Counted from the first letter of the stretch, positions 8,553 through 18,800 are shown. The stretch: DNA of 24,819 bases from an uncultured Bacteroidales bacterium (GCA_900544535.1 UQVH01000030.1:1-24819), one strand, 5' to 3'. The notes: generated by a model from the sequence alone, not told the origin. Translations and numbers: made by a program.

Positions 8553-10769
8553 ATGAACCACCATATAGATATTTCCGGAGACATCGACCGCCTCCTTGCC
8601 TCCGGGCGCGTCAACGACGCCCTCGATCTGATCGACAATGCAGCTTCCACGCTCGGAATCATCGCCGAAATCAATTCTGCGACCACTCGCCTGCGTGAAA
8701 GCTACCGCCTGATGACCCACTATGCCCTCCAGGGGTTGCCTGATCCCTCGCGCCCGCAGCTTTTTGCCGAGCTGTGCGGATCGGTGCGCTCGCTTGCCGA
8801 CGATCTTCACCGCCGTTCGCGCATCGCCGACGCTCCGACTCTCTATTTCAACACCCTGCGCTACCAGCTCAACCGCCGCGATCTGACGGTGGCCGCTCTT
8901 GTCGGAGAATATCATCGTGTCAACCGTCGTCTCCAGATGGCGATGCTCACCGAGGATGTCGAGAAAGCGGGACGTGAACTGACTGCCCGTTCCGAGTCGC
9001 TTGAAAAGGAAATATTCAATTTCATATGGACCACATCGCCGCTTTCGGTTGACGATGTGGCTACAATCGGCAACGTGATTGCCGATCCCTCGCTCCCGCG
9101 TCATTTCAAACTTCTCTGCATTGCGGCTGTGATGATGGGTGAGCTTGAATATCACGACGAGCGCCGTCTGCGTCTGCTGATGGACGCTTATACGTCCGAC
9201 GACACCGAGATCTCCGTCCGTGCCCTCTGTTCGTTGCTGATCGTGATGTCGGTGCGCCGCGACCGTCCCTTCTCGCCCTCGCTCTCGCGCCGTTTTGACT
9301 CTCTGCGCGAGGAGCCGCGCTGGCATTCCGATGTGCGCATGGCTTTCATGCAATTTATCCGTGCCCGCGACACCGAGCGCATAGGCCGCAAGCTGACCGA
9401 CGAGGTGATTCCCGAAATGATGAAACTGCGTCCGGAAATCGAGAAACTCGGCAAAATGCCTCTCGATCCCGAAGCCATGGACGAAAATCCCGAATGGGCT
9501 GAACTTCTCGACAAGTCAGGAATTTCCGACAAACTCAAGGAACTTCAGGAGATTCAGGAAGACGGCGGGGACGTCATGATGGTTACGTTCAGCAATCTGA
9601 AGACTTTTCCCTTCTTCAACGATATTTCCAACTGGTTCCTGCCATTTCATTCCTCACACTCGGCAGTGGGATCGAGCAGCGACTCGACCGTGAGAATCCT
9701 CGGCGAGATCATGGATTCGGCGCCTATGTTCTGCGATGGCGACAAGTATTCGATCATATTCTCTCTTGCGCAGGTGCCTGCCGCCCAAAGAGAACTCATG
9801 GCCTCGCAGCTTAAGGCCAATTCTGCTCAGATGGCAGCCATGAGTTTCGGCGATCTGTCACATTCGCAGCAGGACCGCGAACGCATAGCCCGGCGTTATG
9901 TCCAGGATATATACCGCTTCTTCCGTCTGTTCCGCCGAAAGGGAGAGTTTCATGATCCCTTTGCTGTTGCGTCATCGCTCAATCTCGTGACACTGCCGCA
10001 GCTGTCGGAGATTTTTGACGATGCCGACACTCTGCGCCTTGTCGGAGAATTCTATTTCAAGCACCGCTACTATGCCGATGCTTTCGATCTTTTCGACCGG
10101 CTTTCGTTCAAGACTCCGCCCTCCGCCGAACTTTTCCAGAAGATGGGCTACTGTATGCAGATGTCCGGAAATCTTGCCGAGGCCATACGCTTCTACGAGC
10201 AGAGCGAACTGCTCAACTCTCAGAGCGAGTGGACCGTCAAACGCCTCGCTTTCTGCCATCGTCAGAACGGCGACTGGGAAAAGGCGCTGTCATATTATCT
10301 CCGGGTGGAACCGTCACACTCCGACGATTCGTCATTGGCTCTCAATATCGGACGCTGTCACATGCTCTGCGGTCGCTACGAGGAGGCTTTGAAATATTTC
10401 TATAAGGTAGAATTTCTTGCCGGAGAGTCTGATCGCTCGTCACGTCCGATTGTCCGCTGTTCACTTTTGTCGGGCGATTTCGAGCGTGCGCGCCGGTACT
10501 CTGATCTGATTCTCGGCCGCGATCCTTCAGCCTCCGACTTCCTTGCCGCAGGCCATCTTGAAGTGTTGAGCGGCAATCTGCCTATGGCTGTCGAGCGCTA
10601 TGCCTCTTCGATCGCCGCGCGTAATTTCGACCGTGATGATTTTATGCGCGATTTCGAGTCTGACCGTCATCTCTTCGAGACTTTTCCGGCTCCTGACCGT
10701 CTGACTCTCGGTCTTTTGCTTGACGATGCTTTCCGTCGAGCCTCAGAACTCGGCCACAGCATCGGCTGA
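8553..10769 (+). CDS. Tetratricopeptide-repeat protein of unknown function, cytosolic
   Basis: A 738-aa protein without a signal peptide or membrane segment. The C-terminal part (about residues 492-690) contains at least five TPR-like helical pairs, recognisable by runs such as YADAFDLFDRL, LAEAIRFYEQ, WEKALSYYLRV and YEEALKYFYKVE. TPR arrays bind partner proteins. The N-terminal 490 residues are mostly helical by composition but match no domain I can name; they include an acidic, Glu/Lys-rich stretch at 285-340. I chose the ATG at 8553 because a good -7 box lies just upstream. The reading frame stays open as far as 8136, but that extension runs antisense through dxr and reads as low-quality coding sequence. 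The gene is followed 54 bp later by the M3 peptidase gene on the same strand. I cannot assign a function. Confidence 0.88.
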   Translation: MNHHIDISGDIDRLLASGRVNDALDLIDNAASTLGIIAEINSATTRLRESYRLMTHYALQGLPDPSRPQLFAELCGSVRSLADDLHRRSRIADAPTLYFNTLRYQLNRRDLTVAALVGEYHRVNRRLQMAMLTEDVEKAGRELTARSESLEKEIFNFIWTTSPLSVDDVATIGNVIADPSLPRHFKLLCIAAVMMGELEYHDERRLRLLMDAYTSDDTEISVRALCSLLIVMSVRRDRPFSPSLSRRFDSLREEPRWHSDVRMAFMQFIRARDTERIGRKLTDEVIPEMMKLRPEIEKLGKMPLDPEAMDENPEWAELLDKSGISDKLKELQEIQEDGGDVMMVTFSNLKTFPFFNDISNWFLPFHSSHSAVGSSSDSTVRILGEIMDSAPMFCDGDKYSIIFSLAQVPAAQRELMASQLKANSAQMAAMSFGDLSHSQQDRERIARRYVQDIYRFFRLFRRKGEFHDPFAVASSLNLVTLPQLSEIFDDADTLRLVGEFYFKHRYYADAFDLFDRLSFKTPPSAELFQKMGYCMQMSGNLAEAIRFYEQSELLNSQSEWTVKRLAFCHRQNGDWEKALSYYLRVEPSHSDDSSLALNIGRCHMLCGRYEEALKYFYKVEFLAGESDRSSRPIVRCSLLSGDFERARRYSDLILGRDPSASDFLAAGHLEVLSGNLPMAVERYASSIAARNFDRDDFMRDFESDRHLFETFPAPDRLTLGLLLDDAFRRASELGHSIG

Positions 10770-10823
10770 TATTCAGTAATACTATATAGTTTGTTTAAAA
10801 TAAGCGTTCTCCTTTAATAATAT

Positions 10824-12875
<2,052 letters not shown>

Positions 12876-12911
12876 CGACATCGTTTTTAACCTCCCTTTG
12901 AATTTATACAG

Positions 12912-14084
12912 ATGGCAAAAAAATATCTCAACAGATTGTTTGGCCGGTTTTTCGGCAGTGATGATAACGGAGACACCGCAGCAGTGGCCGACCGGCCTTT
13001 CGCTGCACGCGTGAGTGAGTTCTGGAATTGGTTTGGCGAACATTCGTCAGAACTGAAACAGCTCCTTCAACAAAAGGAAAGCGGATTCGAAAAAATCCGT
13101 ACTCTCATGGACGAAGGTCTTGCAATTATAGGTGATGATGTCTATTATAACATGGGCGGTGAGAATGAACTGACTTTTTGTGTTGAAAGCCGGTCGGAGT
13201 GTCATTATATTTATCCCTATCTCGTGTCGTCCATGCCTGAGTCGTTAAAAGCCGGATGGACGGTGCATGCCTGCAAGCAACCTGCTGCTTCAATTGATTT
13301 TGTGTTCGGAATGTATGGCCGGAAGATCGACATTTCGCAGATCATGATTTCGGTTGATTATAATAAGGAGACTAATAGCTTCACTTTGCGCTACTATCAT
13401 CCTGAATTGTCGCAACTGTCAGAATCGGAGAGTCTCAATGCTTTCTATATAATTCTGGAACTGGTTGTCGGAGAAGGGCCTGTCTACAACTACATTTCAA
13501 ATGTAACTCAGGCTAAAGATGCCGAAGGAATGTTCCCGATCGGTGAACTTCGGGCTGCTTTGAAATATTTTGTGGAAGAGAATGGCGGTAAATATTCCGT
13601 GGAGCCGGAATTGCTGCTGTCATCCTATTCATGTGAGCCTGAGGATGACGAGAGCCGTCCGCGCTTGGACATTATATGCGGCACCACCCGCTTCATCTCC
13701 TTGCTGCGTGACTATTATGAGAATTCGCGCGAGACCTATGACCGCCTCTCATCCAAAGGTGTCGAGGCTGTGATGTTGATTCTTACGCAGCCTGCTGACA
13801 TGCCTGACAAAGACTTCCTCGATTTCCGATACAAGGTTGAAGACCGTCTTCAGGATCTGTTTGACAAGTCGGTTATAAAAGGTCTTCTCCTCGGAGGTGC
13901 GTATGCAGCAACCGGTAAGGCTTATATAGATTTGCTTCTGTATGACTGTCTGCAGTTCATTGATTTCCTTGGAGAACCCGGAGAACTTGACAGGCTTCTT
14001 GCTTTGGACAATGGAAAAGTCTGCCCCACCCATGTCGAATTAAAGACATTTATTCCGGACAGCATCCCGCAAATTTTGCGGTAA
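12912..14084 (+). CDS. Hypothetical protein, 390 aa, unrecognised
   Basis: I do not recognise a family. The start is the ATG at 12912, opening MAKKYLNRLFGRFFGSD, a short basic amphipathic segment rather than a signal peptide. Residues 30-70 are helical and polar. Residues 73-190 look like an alpha/beta fold with alternating strands (ELTFCVESRSE, GWTVHACKQP, IDFVFGMYG, IMISVDYNKE, SFTLRYYHPEL). The C-terminal 200 residues are acidic and mixed. No catalytic motif stands out. Base composition differs from its neighbours: sample lines within the gene run near 37-43% G+C, while dcp just upstream is clearly richer. It follows dcp by 36 bp and ends 4 bp from the oppositely oriented pseudouridine synthase gene. 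It is a convincing gene by length, composition and reading-frame integrity. Confidence 0.8.
   Translation: MAKKYLNRLFGRFFGSDDNGDTAAVADRPFAARVSEFWNWFGEHSSELKQLLQQKESGFEKIRTLMDEGLAIIGDDVYYNMGGENELTFCVESRSECHYIYPYLVSSMPESLKAGWTVHACKQPAASIDFVFGMYGRKIDISQIMISVDYNKETNSFTLRYYHPELSQLSESESLNAFYIILELVVGEGPVYNYISNVTQAKDAEGMFPIGELRAALKYFVEENGGKYSVEPELLLSSYSCEPEDDESRPRLDIICGTTRFISLLRDYYENSRETYDRLSSKGVEAVMLILTQPADMPDKDFLDFRYKVEDRLQDLFDKSVIKGLLLGGAYAATGKAYIDLLLYDCLQFIDFLGEPGELDRLLALDNGKVCPTHVELKTFIPDSIPQILR
14067..14081. terminator. Possible bidirectional terminator palindrome at a convergent gene junction
   Basis: CCGCAAATTTTGCGG is a near-perfect palindrome (arms CCGCA and TGCGG with A/T-rich centre) covering the last codons of the 390-aa gene, just ahead of the 4-bp gap to the converging pseudouridine synthase gene. 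The arms are short and there is no long T run, so a termination role is only suggested by position. Confidence 0.25.
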
Positions 14085-14088
14085 TCAA

Positions 14089-15018
14089 TCACATCCCTAC
14101 CATTTTGGCGAAGGATGCAGGGACGGGGGTGGAGAAGTTCATGTCCTTGCGGGTGATCGGGTGGATGAACCGCAAGGTCTGGGCATGGAGTGCCATGCGG
14201 TGGATCGGCGAACTCTTGGCTCCGTAGCGCCGGTCGCCGGCAATCGGATGGCCGAGATCTTTCATGTGGACTCGGATCTGATTCTTGCGCCCGGTATCGA
14301 GCGATACCTCCATGAGCGAATACCCGTTGCGCGAGCGCAGAGTGCGGTAACGGGTCACTGCTAACTGTCCTTCTTCAGGTTTGTCAGTCGAATAGACCTC
14401 GAAGCGGGAGTTTTCGGCAAGGTAACTGCGCACTTCTCCCTCCTCAGGTTCCGGTTTACCCTCGACCACAGCAAGATATTTGCGCGAGATCACCATATTG
14501 TTCCAGTTGTGCTGGAGTTTGTCTTTAGCCTCCTGAGTCTTTGCGAACACCATCAGCCCTGACGTGTCGCGGTCGAGACGGTGGACAATGAAGAGCATGT
14601 TGCGCGGATTCTGCCACTTGAGATATTCGCGCAGAATGCTGTAAGCTGTTCCCTCCTTGATCTTGTCGGTACCCATCGAGAGAAGACCGTAACCTTTGTT
14701 GACAACAATTATGTCATCGTCCTCATAGACAAGTTTCAGACGCCGGTTGTAGAACACACGGAATTCTCGTGTCAGATTGGCCTTCACCTCGTCGCCATCT
14801 TTCAGGGGCATGTCGAACTGCGTCGTGGGGATGCCGTTGACTGCGATCTGATTGTGGCCTAAAAGATTTTTCACTGCCGTACGTTTGCGTTGAGGCATTA
14901 CCCGGATGAGGAACTCAAGCAGTGTGGCATCCTCAGTCACGTGATATGTCTCGATTACGTCCGGTTTGAAGCGGTTGCGTTCTGCGCCGGGTTTAGTGGA
15001 ATAAGTTCTTTGGGCCAT
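14089..15018 (-). CDS. RluA-family rRNA/tRNA pseudouridine synthase
   Basis: A 309-aa RNA-modifying enzyme that isomerises uridine to pseudouridine. An N-terminal S4 RNA-binding domain (about 28-85) precedes the RluA catalytic domain (about 90-300). The catalytic motif HRLDRDTSG is at 146-154 with Asp149 as the nucleophile, and the conserved TGRKNQIRVHM motif and AGDRRYG follow near 243-265. The first 25 residues form a polar basic extension. The RluA/RluC/RluD paralogues cannot be separated by eye, so no symbol is given. The gene is 36 bp behind topA on the same strand, with no promoter visible in the gap, so co-transcription is likely. Confidence 0.93.
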   Translation of the reverse strand: MAQRTYSTKPGAERNRFKPDVIETYHVTEDATLLEFLIRVMPQRKRTAVKNLLGHNQIAVNGIPTTQFDMPLKDGDEVKANLTREFRVFYNRRLKLVYEDDDIIVVNKGYGLLSMGTDKIKEGTAYSILREYLKWQNPRNMLFIVHRLDRDTSGLMVFAKTQEAKDKLQHNWNNMVISRKYLAVVEGKPEPEEGEVRSYLAENSRFEVYSTDKPEEGQLAVTRYRTLRSRNGYSLMEVSLDTGRKNQIRVHMKDLGHPIAGDRRYGAKSSPIHRMALHAQTLRFIHPITRKDMNFSTPVPASFAKMVGM

Positions 15019-15054
15019 TTCTTTATGGGTAGATGGATGATAGGGTGGTCTGTG

Positions 15055-17385
15055 CTATTTCTTGCGGTGGGAAACGGTGCGTTTGGGCGTTTTCTCCTGA
15101 TCGGCCATGATCGCCTTGACTTCCTCGAATGTGAGAGCTGCGGGATCGCTGACGCTTTTGGGAATCTTGTAGTTGTTCTTGTTGTGGGCGATGTAGACTC
15201 CGTAGCGGCCGTTGAGAATCTGGATTTCCGGATCTTCAGCAAAGGTTTTCACGACCTTGTTGCTGTCGGCCTCGCGTTTTGCCCTGATAAGAGCCTCAGC
15301 TTCTTCAAGTGTGATCGATGTGGGGGAGAGGTCTTTGGGGATGCTGACAAATTTTCCGTCATGACGGATATAGGGGCCGAAACGGCCGATGGCGGCAACT
15401 ACTGTCTTACCTTCGAGTTCGCCGACAGTGCGGGGCAGGTCAAAGAGTTTGAGCGCTTCTTCAAGAGTGATGTCGAAAACACTCTGGTCCTTGCGCAGCG
15501 AGGCGAAACGGGGCTTCTCCTTTGAATCGGCCGAGCCTATCTGCACCACGGGGCCGAAACGGCCGATTTTCACCGATACGGGCTCGCCCGTCGCGGGGTC
15601 GGTGCCTAACAGCCGTTCGCCCACCTTGTGCTCGGTGCGCATTTCGTTGGCTTTCTCCACTTCCGGATGGAAAAGTCCGTAGAAGCGGGCGATCTCCTTG
15701 TTCCAGTCGCTCTCGCCTTCGGCGATGCGGTCGAATTTCTGCTCCATGTCGGCCGTGAAGTCATAGTCGAGGATGTCGGGGAAATTCGCCGTGAGAAATT
15801 CGTTGACGATGATTCCGGTGTCGGTCGGGATTAGCTTGCCTTTCTCGGCTCCGACGTTCTCGCTCTTGGTCGACGACGTGAGTTTGCCGTCGGCTTTGAG
15901 GGTCAGCACCTTGAACTGACGCTTTTCTCCGGTCTTCTCCCCCTTTACTATGTATTCGCGGTGCTGGATGGTCGAGATTGTGGGCGCATAGGTCGACGGA
16001 CGACCGATACCCAATTCTTCCATCTTCTTGACAAGCGACGATTCCGTGTAGCGCGGAGGCGCCAGAGTGAAACGTTCGGTCGCGGTGACGTTTTCTGCTG
16101 TCAGCTGCTCGCCGACATTTACGTGGGGCAGCATGTCGTCTCCTTCGGGAGTTGTAGCCTCGTCATCGTCATTGCCTTCGAGATAGACTTTCAGGAAGCC
16201 GTCAAATTTGATCACCTCGCCGCTCGATGTGAAGTGTTCCTGGCGTCCTGAAGGAGTGATGTCGATCGTGGTTTTCTCCAGTTCCGCATCGGCCATCTGC
16301 GAGGCCATCGTGCGCAGGCGTATCAGACGGTAAAGCCGCTTTTCCTGTGCGGTGCCCTCGACAGTCTCTTTGTCGATATAGGTCGGGCGGATTGCCTCGT
16401 GGGCCTCCTGTGCGCCTTTCGAGCTTGTGTGGTAGCGGCGCACTTTGAGATATTCTTCTCCGAGTTCTTCGGTGATGAGTTTCGATATGGTTGCGATCGC
16501 GAGTTTGGAGAGATTGAGCGAGTCGGTACGCATGTAGGTGATGTGACCTGCTTCGTAGAGCTTCTGGGCCACCATCATGGTCTGCGATACCGTGAATCCC
16601 AGTTTGCGGCCTGCCTCCTGCTGGAGGGTGGAGGTGGTGAATGGCGGTGCCGGTGATTTTTTCAGCGGTTTCACGTTGATGTCCGACACCGTGAACACTG
16701 CCTTTTTGCAGGCTTCAAGGAATTCGCGGGCGCTCTCCTCGTCGGGCAGGCGTTTTGAAAGTTCGGCACGCAACTGAGCTCCGCCGGGAATGGTGAAAAG
16801 CGCCGTCACGCGGTAGTAGGGTTCCGATGTAAAAGCGTTGATCTCGTTCTCACGGTCGACGATCAGACGCACAGCCACCGACTGTACGCGGCCTGCCGAA
16901 AGTGCGGGCTTGATCTTCTTCCAGAGCACCGGTGAGAGTTCGAAACCCACCAGACGGTCAAGCACTCGGCGCGCCTGCTGCGCATCGACCAGGTGCAGGT
17001 CGATGTCGCGGGGATTTTCGATGGCCTCAAGGATGGCGTTCTTGGTGATTTCGTGAAACACGATTCGCTTCGTGTTCTCCGGCTTCAGACCGAGCACTTC
17101 ATAGAGGTGCCAGGCGATGGCCTCTCCCTCGCGGTCCTCATCGGATGCGAGCCAGACGGTCTCAGCCTCTTTGGCGGCTTTTTTCAGTTCGGTGACAAGA
17201 TTCTTCTTGTCGGCCGGAATTTCATAGACGGGCTGAAAGTCGGAATCGACCTTGATGCTGATGTCTTTCTTACGCAGGTCACGGATATGACCGTAGCTCG
17301 ACATGACTTTATAGTCCTTGCCGAGGAATTTCTCAATGGTCTTGGCTTTGGCCGGAGACTCTACTATGACGAGGTTTTTCAACAT
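15055..17385 (-). CDS. topA: DNA topoisomerase I (type IA)
   Basis: A 776-aa topoisomerase that relaxes negative supercoils through a transient 5'-phosphotyrosine link. The Toprim domain opens the protein: IVESPAKAKTIEKFLG (7-22, general acid/base Glu9) and the metal-binding ASDEDREGEA (80-89). The catalytic tyrosine is Tyr284 in ITYMRTDSLN (282-291), and SAGRVQSVAVRL (163-174) and RPTYIDKE are also in place. The C-terminal 180 residues contain three copies of the Toprim C-terminal repeat, each marked by a GRFGP/GRYGV signature. The Cys4 zinc fingers of the E. coli enzyme are absent. The protein ends in a basic tail (KRTVSHRKK). A Bacteroidota -7 box lies upstream with a leader of about 80 bases. 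Confidence 0.97.
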   Translation of the reverse strand: MLKNLVIVESPAKAKTIEKFLGKDYKVMSSYGHIRDLRKKDISIKVDSDFQPVYEIPADKKNLVTELKKAAKEAETVWLASDEDREGEAIAWHLYEVLGLKPENTKRIVFHEITKNAILEAIENPRDIDLHLVDAQQARRVLDRLVGFELSPVLWKKIKPALSAGRVQSVAVRLIVDRENEINAFTSEPYYRVTALFTIPGGAQLRAELSKRLPDEESAREFLEACKKAVFTVSDINVKPLKKSPAPPFTTSTLQQEAGRKLGFTVSQTMMVAQKLYEAGHITYMRTDSLNLSKLAIATISKLITEELGEEYLKVRRYHTSSKGAQEAHEAIRPTYIDKETVEGTAQEKRLYRLIRLRTMASQMADAELEKTTIDITPSGRQEHFTSSGEVIKFDGFLKVYLEGNDDDEATTPEGDDMLPHVNVGEQLTAENVTATERFTLAPPRYTESSLVKKMEELGIGRPSTYAPTISTIQHREYIVKGEKTGEKRQFKVLTLKADGKLTSSTKSENVGAEKGKLIPTDTGIIVNEFLTANFPDILDYDFTADMEQKFDRIAEGESDWNKEIARFYGLFHPEVEKANEMRTEHKVGERLLGTDPATGEPVSVKIGRFGPVVQIGSADSKEKPRFASLRKDQSVFDITLEEALKLFDLPRTVGELEGKTVVAAIGRFGPYIRHDGKFVSIPKDLSPTSITLEEAEALIRAKREADSNKVVKTFAEDPEIQILNGRYGVYIAHNKNNYKIPKSVSDPAALTFEEVKAIMADQEKTPKRTVSHRKK

Positions 17386-17402
17386 ATTATATATAACACT
17401 AT

Positions 17403-17462
17403 GGGTAGTGCGACGTCAACGGTCGCTCCGCCCACCATTTCGCAGGACCGGCATCCCGGCCC
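17403..17462 (-). other. Two hairpins in the topA 5' leader
   Basis: Read as minus-strand RNA, the segment at 17445-17462 forms GGGCCGG-GATG-CCGGUCC, a 7-bp stem (one G-U pair) with a 4-base loop, close to the predicted 5' end of the topA transcript. A second hairpin at 17410-17426 pairs GCGAC with GTCGC around a 7-base loop, and flanking GGG (17403-17405) and CCC (17431-17433) can extend it. The structures are seen in the sequence; any role in mRNA stability or in controlling topA is inference. They match no riboswitch class I can name. Confidence 0.45.
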
Positions 17463-17473
17463 GATTCAGTGCG

Positions 17474-17481
17474 CAAAGGTA
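17474..17481 (-). promoter_or_regulatory. -7 promoter element for topA
   Basis: On the minus strand this reads TACCTTTG, the most typical form of the Bacteroidota -7 element, and continues with GC as many such promoters do. It is 88 bases upstream of the topA ATG. No TTG at the usual -33 spacing is apparent. The rest of the 168-bp gap between the sirtuin and topA holds the leader hairpins and an AT-rich stretch (about 17485-17530). Confidence 0.65.
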
Positions 17482-17553
17482 GGAAAAACTCTTAAAATTA
17501 GGTTAATCCTTTAACAATTTATCACATTTATGCTTACTATCTATGCTGTCATA

Positions 17554-18258
17554 TCATTTGCCGGACTCTTCCTTTGGCCTAAGCAATCTGATCAGTTCGG
17601 CCACTCCTTGGGTTGCCGGACGTGGGATGACGGTGACATTTTCCGGGACAGCAGCCGGACGGGGGTCGATGTAGTAGACCGGCACACCGGGTCTGACATA
17701 GTGCAGCAGGCTGGCGGCCGGATAGACGGCGAGTGAGGTTCCGATCACTGCGAAGATGTCGGCTTCCTGAGTCCATTCTATCGCGCGCTCGATATTTGGC
17801 ACGGCCTCCTGAAAAAATACGATGTGCGGACGCACCGGATCGCCGTATTTGTCGCGGGTGTCGGGCGATGTTTCGAGGTGTTCCTCGTCAAGGGTATAGA
17901 TGCGAGTCTCGTCGCGCATCGACCTCACCTTCATCAGTTCGCCATGCAGGTGCAGTATTTTTGAACTTCCGGCACGTTCGTGGAGGTTGTCGACATTCTG
18001 GGTGATGACATAGACGTCATACCATTTCTCCAGTTCGACCAATCCGGTGTGTGCTGCATTGGGTTGACAGTTGATCAGACCCTTGCGACGTTCGTTGTAA
18101 AACTGGTGTACGAGGGCCGGATTGCGTGCGAAGCCTTCCGCGCTGCACACGTCCATTACGGGATAGTTTTCCCACAAACCTCCCGCGTCGCGGAAAGTAG
18201 AGACTCCGGATTCGGCCGAAATGCCGGCTCCGGACGATATTACGAGTTTCGGTTTCAC
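17554..18258 (-). CDS. cobB: NAD-dependent protein deacylase, Sir2 family (CobB-like)
   Basis: A 234-aa sirtuin removing acyl groups from lysines at the expense of NAD+. The NAD-binding opening GAGISAESG is at 10-18, followed by TFRDAGGLW (21-29), TQNVDNLH (86-93), the catalytic His105 in LHLHGEL (102-108) and GTSLAVYPA (173-181). Tyr54 and Arg57 in FYNERR are the pair that in class III sirtuins favours succinyl or malonyl lysine. The four zinc-ribbon cysteines normally found between the catalytic His and the RPHIVFF segment are missing: the only cysteines are Cys38 and Cys64. The start is GTG; no in-frame ATG lies between it and the tadA stop, and the Rossmann motif begins right after it as expected. 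It lies 49 bp behind tadA, probably in the same transcript. Confidence 0.93.
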   Translation of the reverse strand: MKPKLVISSGAGISAESGVSTFRDAGGLWENYPVMDVCSAEGFARNPALVHQFYNERRKGLINCQPNAAHTGLVELEKWYDVYVITQNVDNLHERAGSSKILHLHGELMKVRSMRDETRIYTLDEEHLETSPDTRDKYGDPVRPHIVFFQEAVPNIERAIEWTQEADIFAVIGTSLAVYPAASLLHYVRPGVPVYYIDPRPAAVPENVTVIPRPATQGVAELIRLLRPKEESGK

Positions 18259-18307
18259 TGTCAGGCTTTTTATATAGGTTATGTTTATCCGATATTTATA
18301 TAGAGTG

Positions 18308-18769
18308 TTAACGCTTGGATTTGAAAAAAGTGCGCATCAGCTCTCCGCATTCTTCTCTGAGCACTCCGGCCGTGACCGTTGCCCGCGGATGGAAAGGCGA
18401 TTTTGAGGTGAATGTCCGGTAACCGCGCTTCTCGTCGGCAGCTCCGTAGACAATGCGGCTGATCTGTGCCCAGCCTATCGCTCCGGCACACATCAGACAC
18501 GGCTCTACTGTCACATAGAGCGTACAGTCCTGAAGATATTTTCCTCCGAGGGTCGAGGCCGCAGCTGTGATTGCCTGCATCTCGGCGTGGGCCGACACAT
18601 CGGCAAGCGCTTCTGTCAGATTGTGTCCGCGCCCGATCACCATGCCGCGCGGCGAAACGATCACCGCACCTATCGGCACCTCGTCACGTTCCATAGCCTC
18701 CCGCGCCTCCGCCAAAGCCATCCTCATGAACTTCTCATCCTTTTCCTCCTGTGTCATATATTTGAACAT
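18308..18769 (-). CDS. tadA: Nucleoside/tRNA adenosine deaminase, TadA type
   Basis: A zinc deaminase of the cytidine deaminase superfamily, 153 aa as written. The zinc site is HAEMQA (61-66, ligand His61 and proton-shuttle Glu63) and PCLMCAGA (90-97, ligands Cys91 and Cys94). TadA changes adenosine-34 to inosine in tRNA-Arg; related enzymes act on free guanine or cytosine, but the length, the internal VIGRGHNLTE and the SRIVYGAADEKRG segment favour TadA. The ATG at 18769 would leave only a few bases after the predicted transcription start, so the second ATG (MTQEEK, codon ending at 18757) is the more likely start, giving 149 aa. It is the first gene of a two-gene unit with the sirtuin. Confidence 0.92.
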   Translation of the reverse strand: MFKYMTQEEKDEKFMRMALAEAREAMERDEVPIGAVIVSPRGMVIGRGHNLTEALADVSAHAEMQAITAAASTLGGKYLQDCTLYVTVEPCLMCAGAIGWAQISRIVYGAADEKRGYRTFTSKSPFHPRATVTAGVLREECGELMRTFFKSKR

Positions 18770-18779
18770 TTAGTGAATG

Positions 18780-18787
18780 CAAATATA
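18780..18787 (-). promoter_or_regulatory. -7 promoter element for tadA-cobB
   Basis: The minus strand reads TATATTTG, an exact TAnnTTTG match, 10 bases upstream of the first possible tadA ATG and 22 upstream of the second. The T-rich tail of the SusCD terminator lies immediately behind it. The close spacing is the main evidence that translation starts at the second ATG. Confidence 0.6.
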
Positions 18788-18800
18788 ATATATATTTTTG

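Noticed and set aside
8496..9353. A 285-aa open frame on the minus strand opposite the TPR gene
   Set aside because: It is a shadow frame produced by the G+C-rich third positions of the plus-strand gene; its translation has no recognisable domain and no promoter or natural context.
10770..10823. A promoter-like TATAGTTTG upstream of dcp
   Set aside because: The spacing inside the box is one base too long for TAnnTTTG and no -33 element is present, so co-transcription with the TPR gene is equally possible.
14890..15525. A 211-aa plus-strand open frame spanning the topA-pseudouridine synthase junction
   Set aside because: It is antisense to both confirmed genes and reads as low-complexity hydrophobic sequence without motifs.
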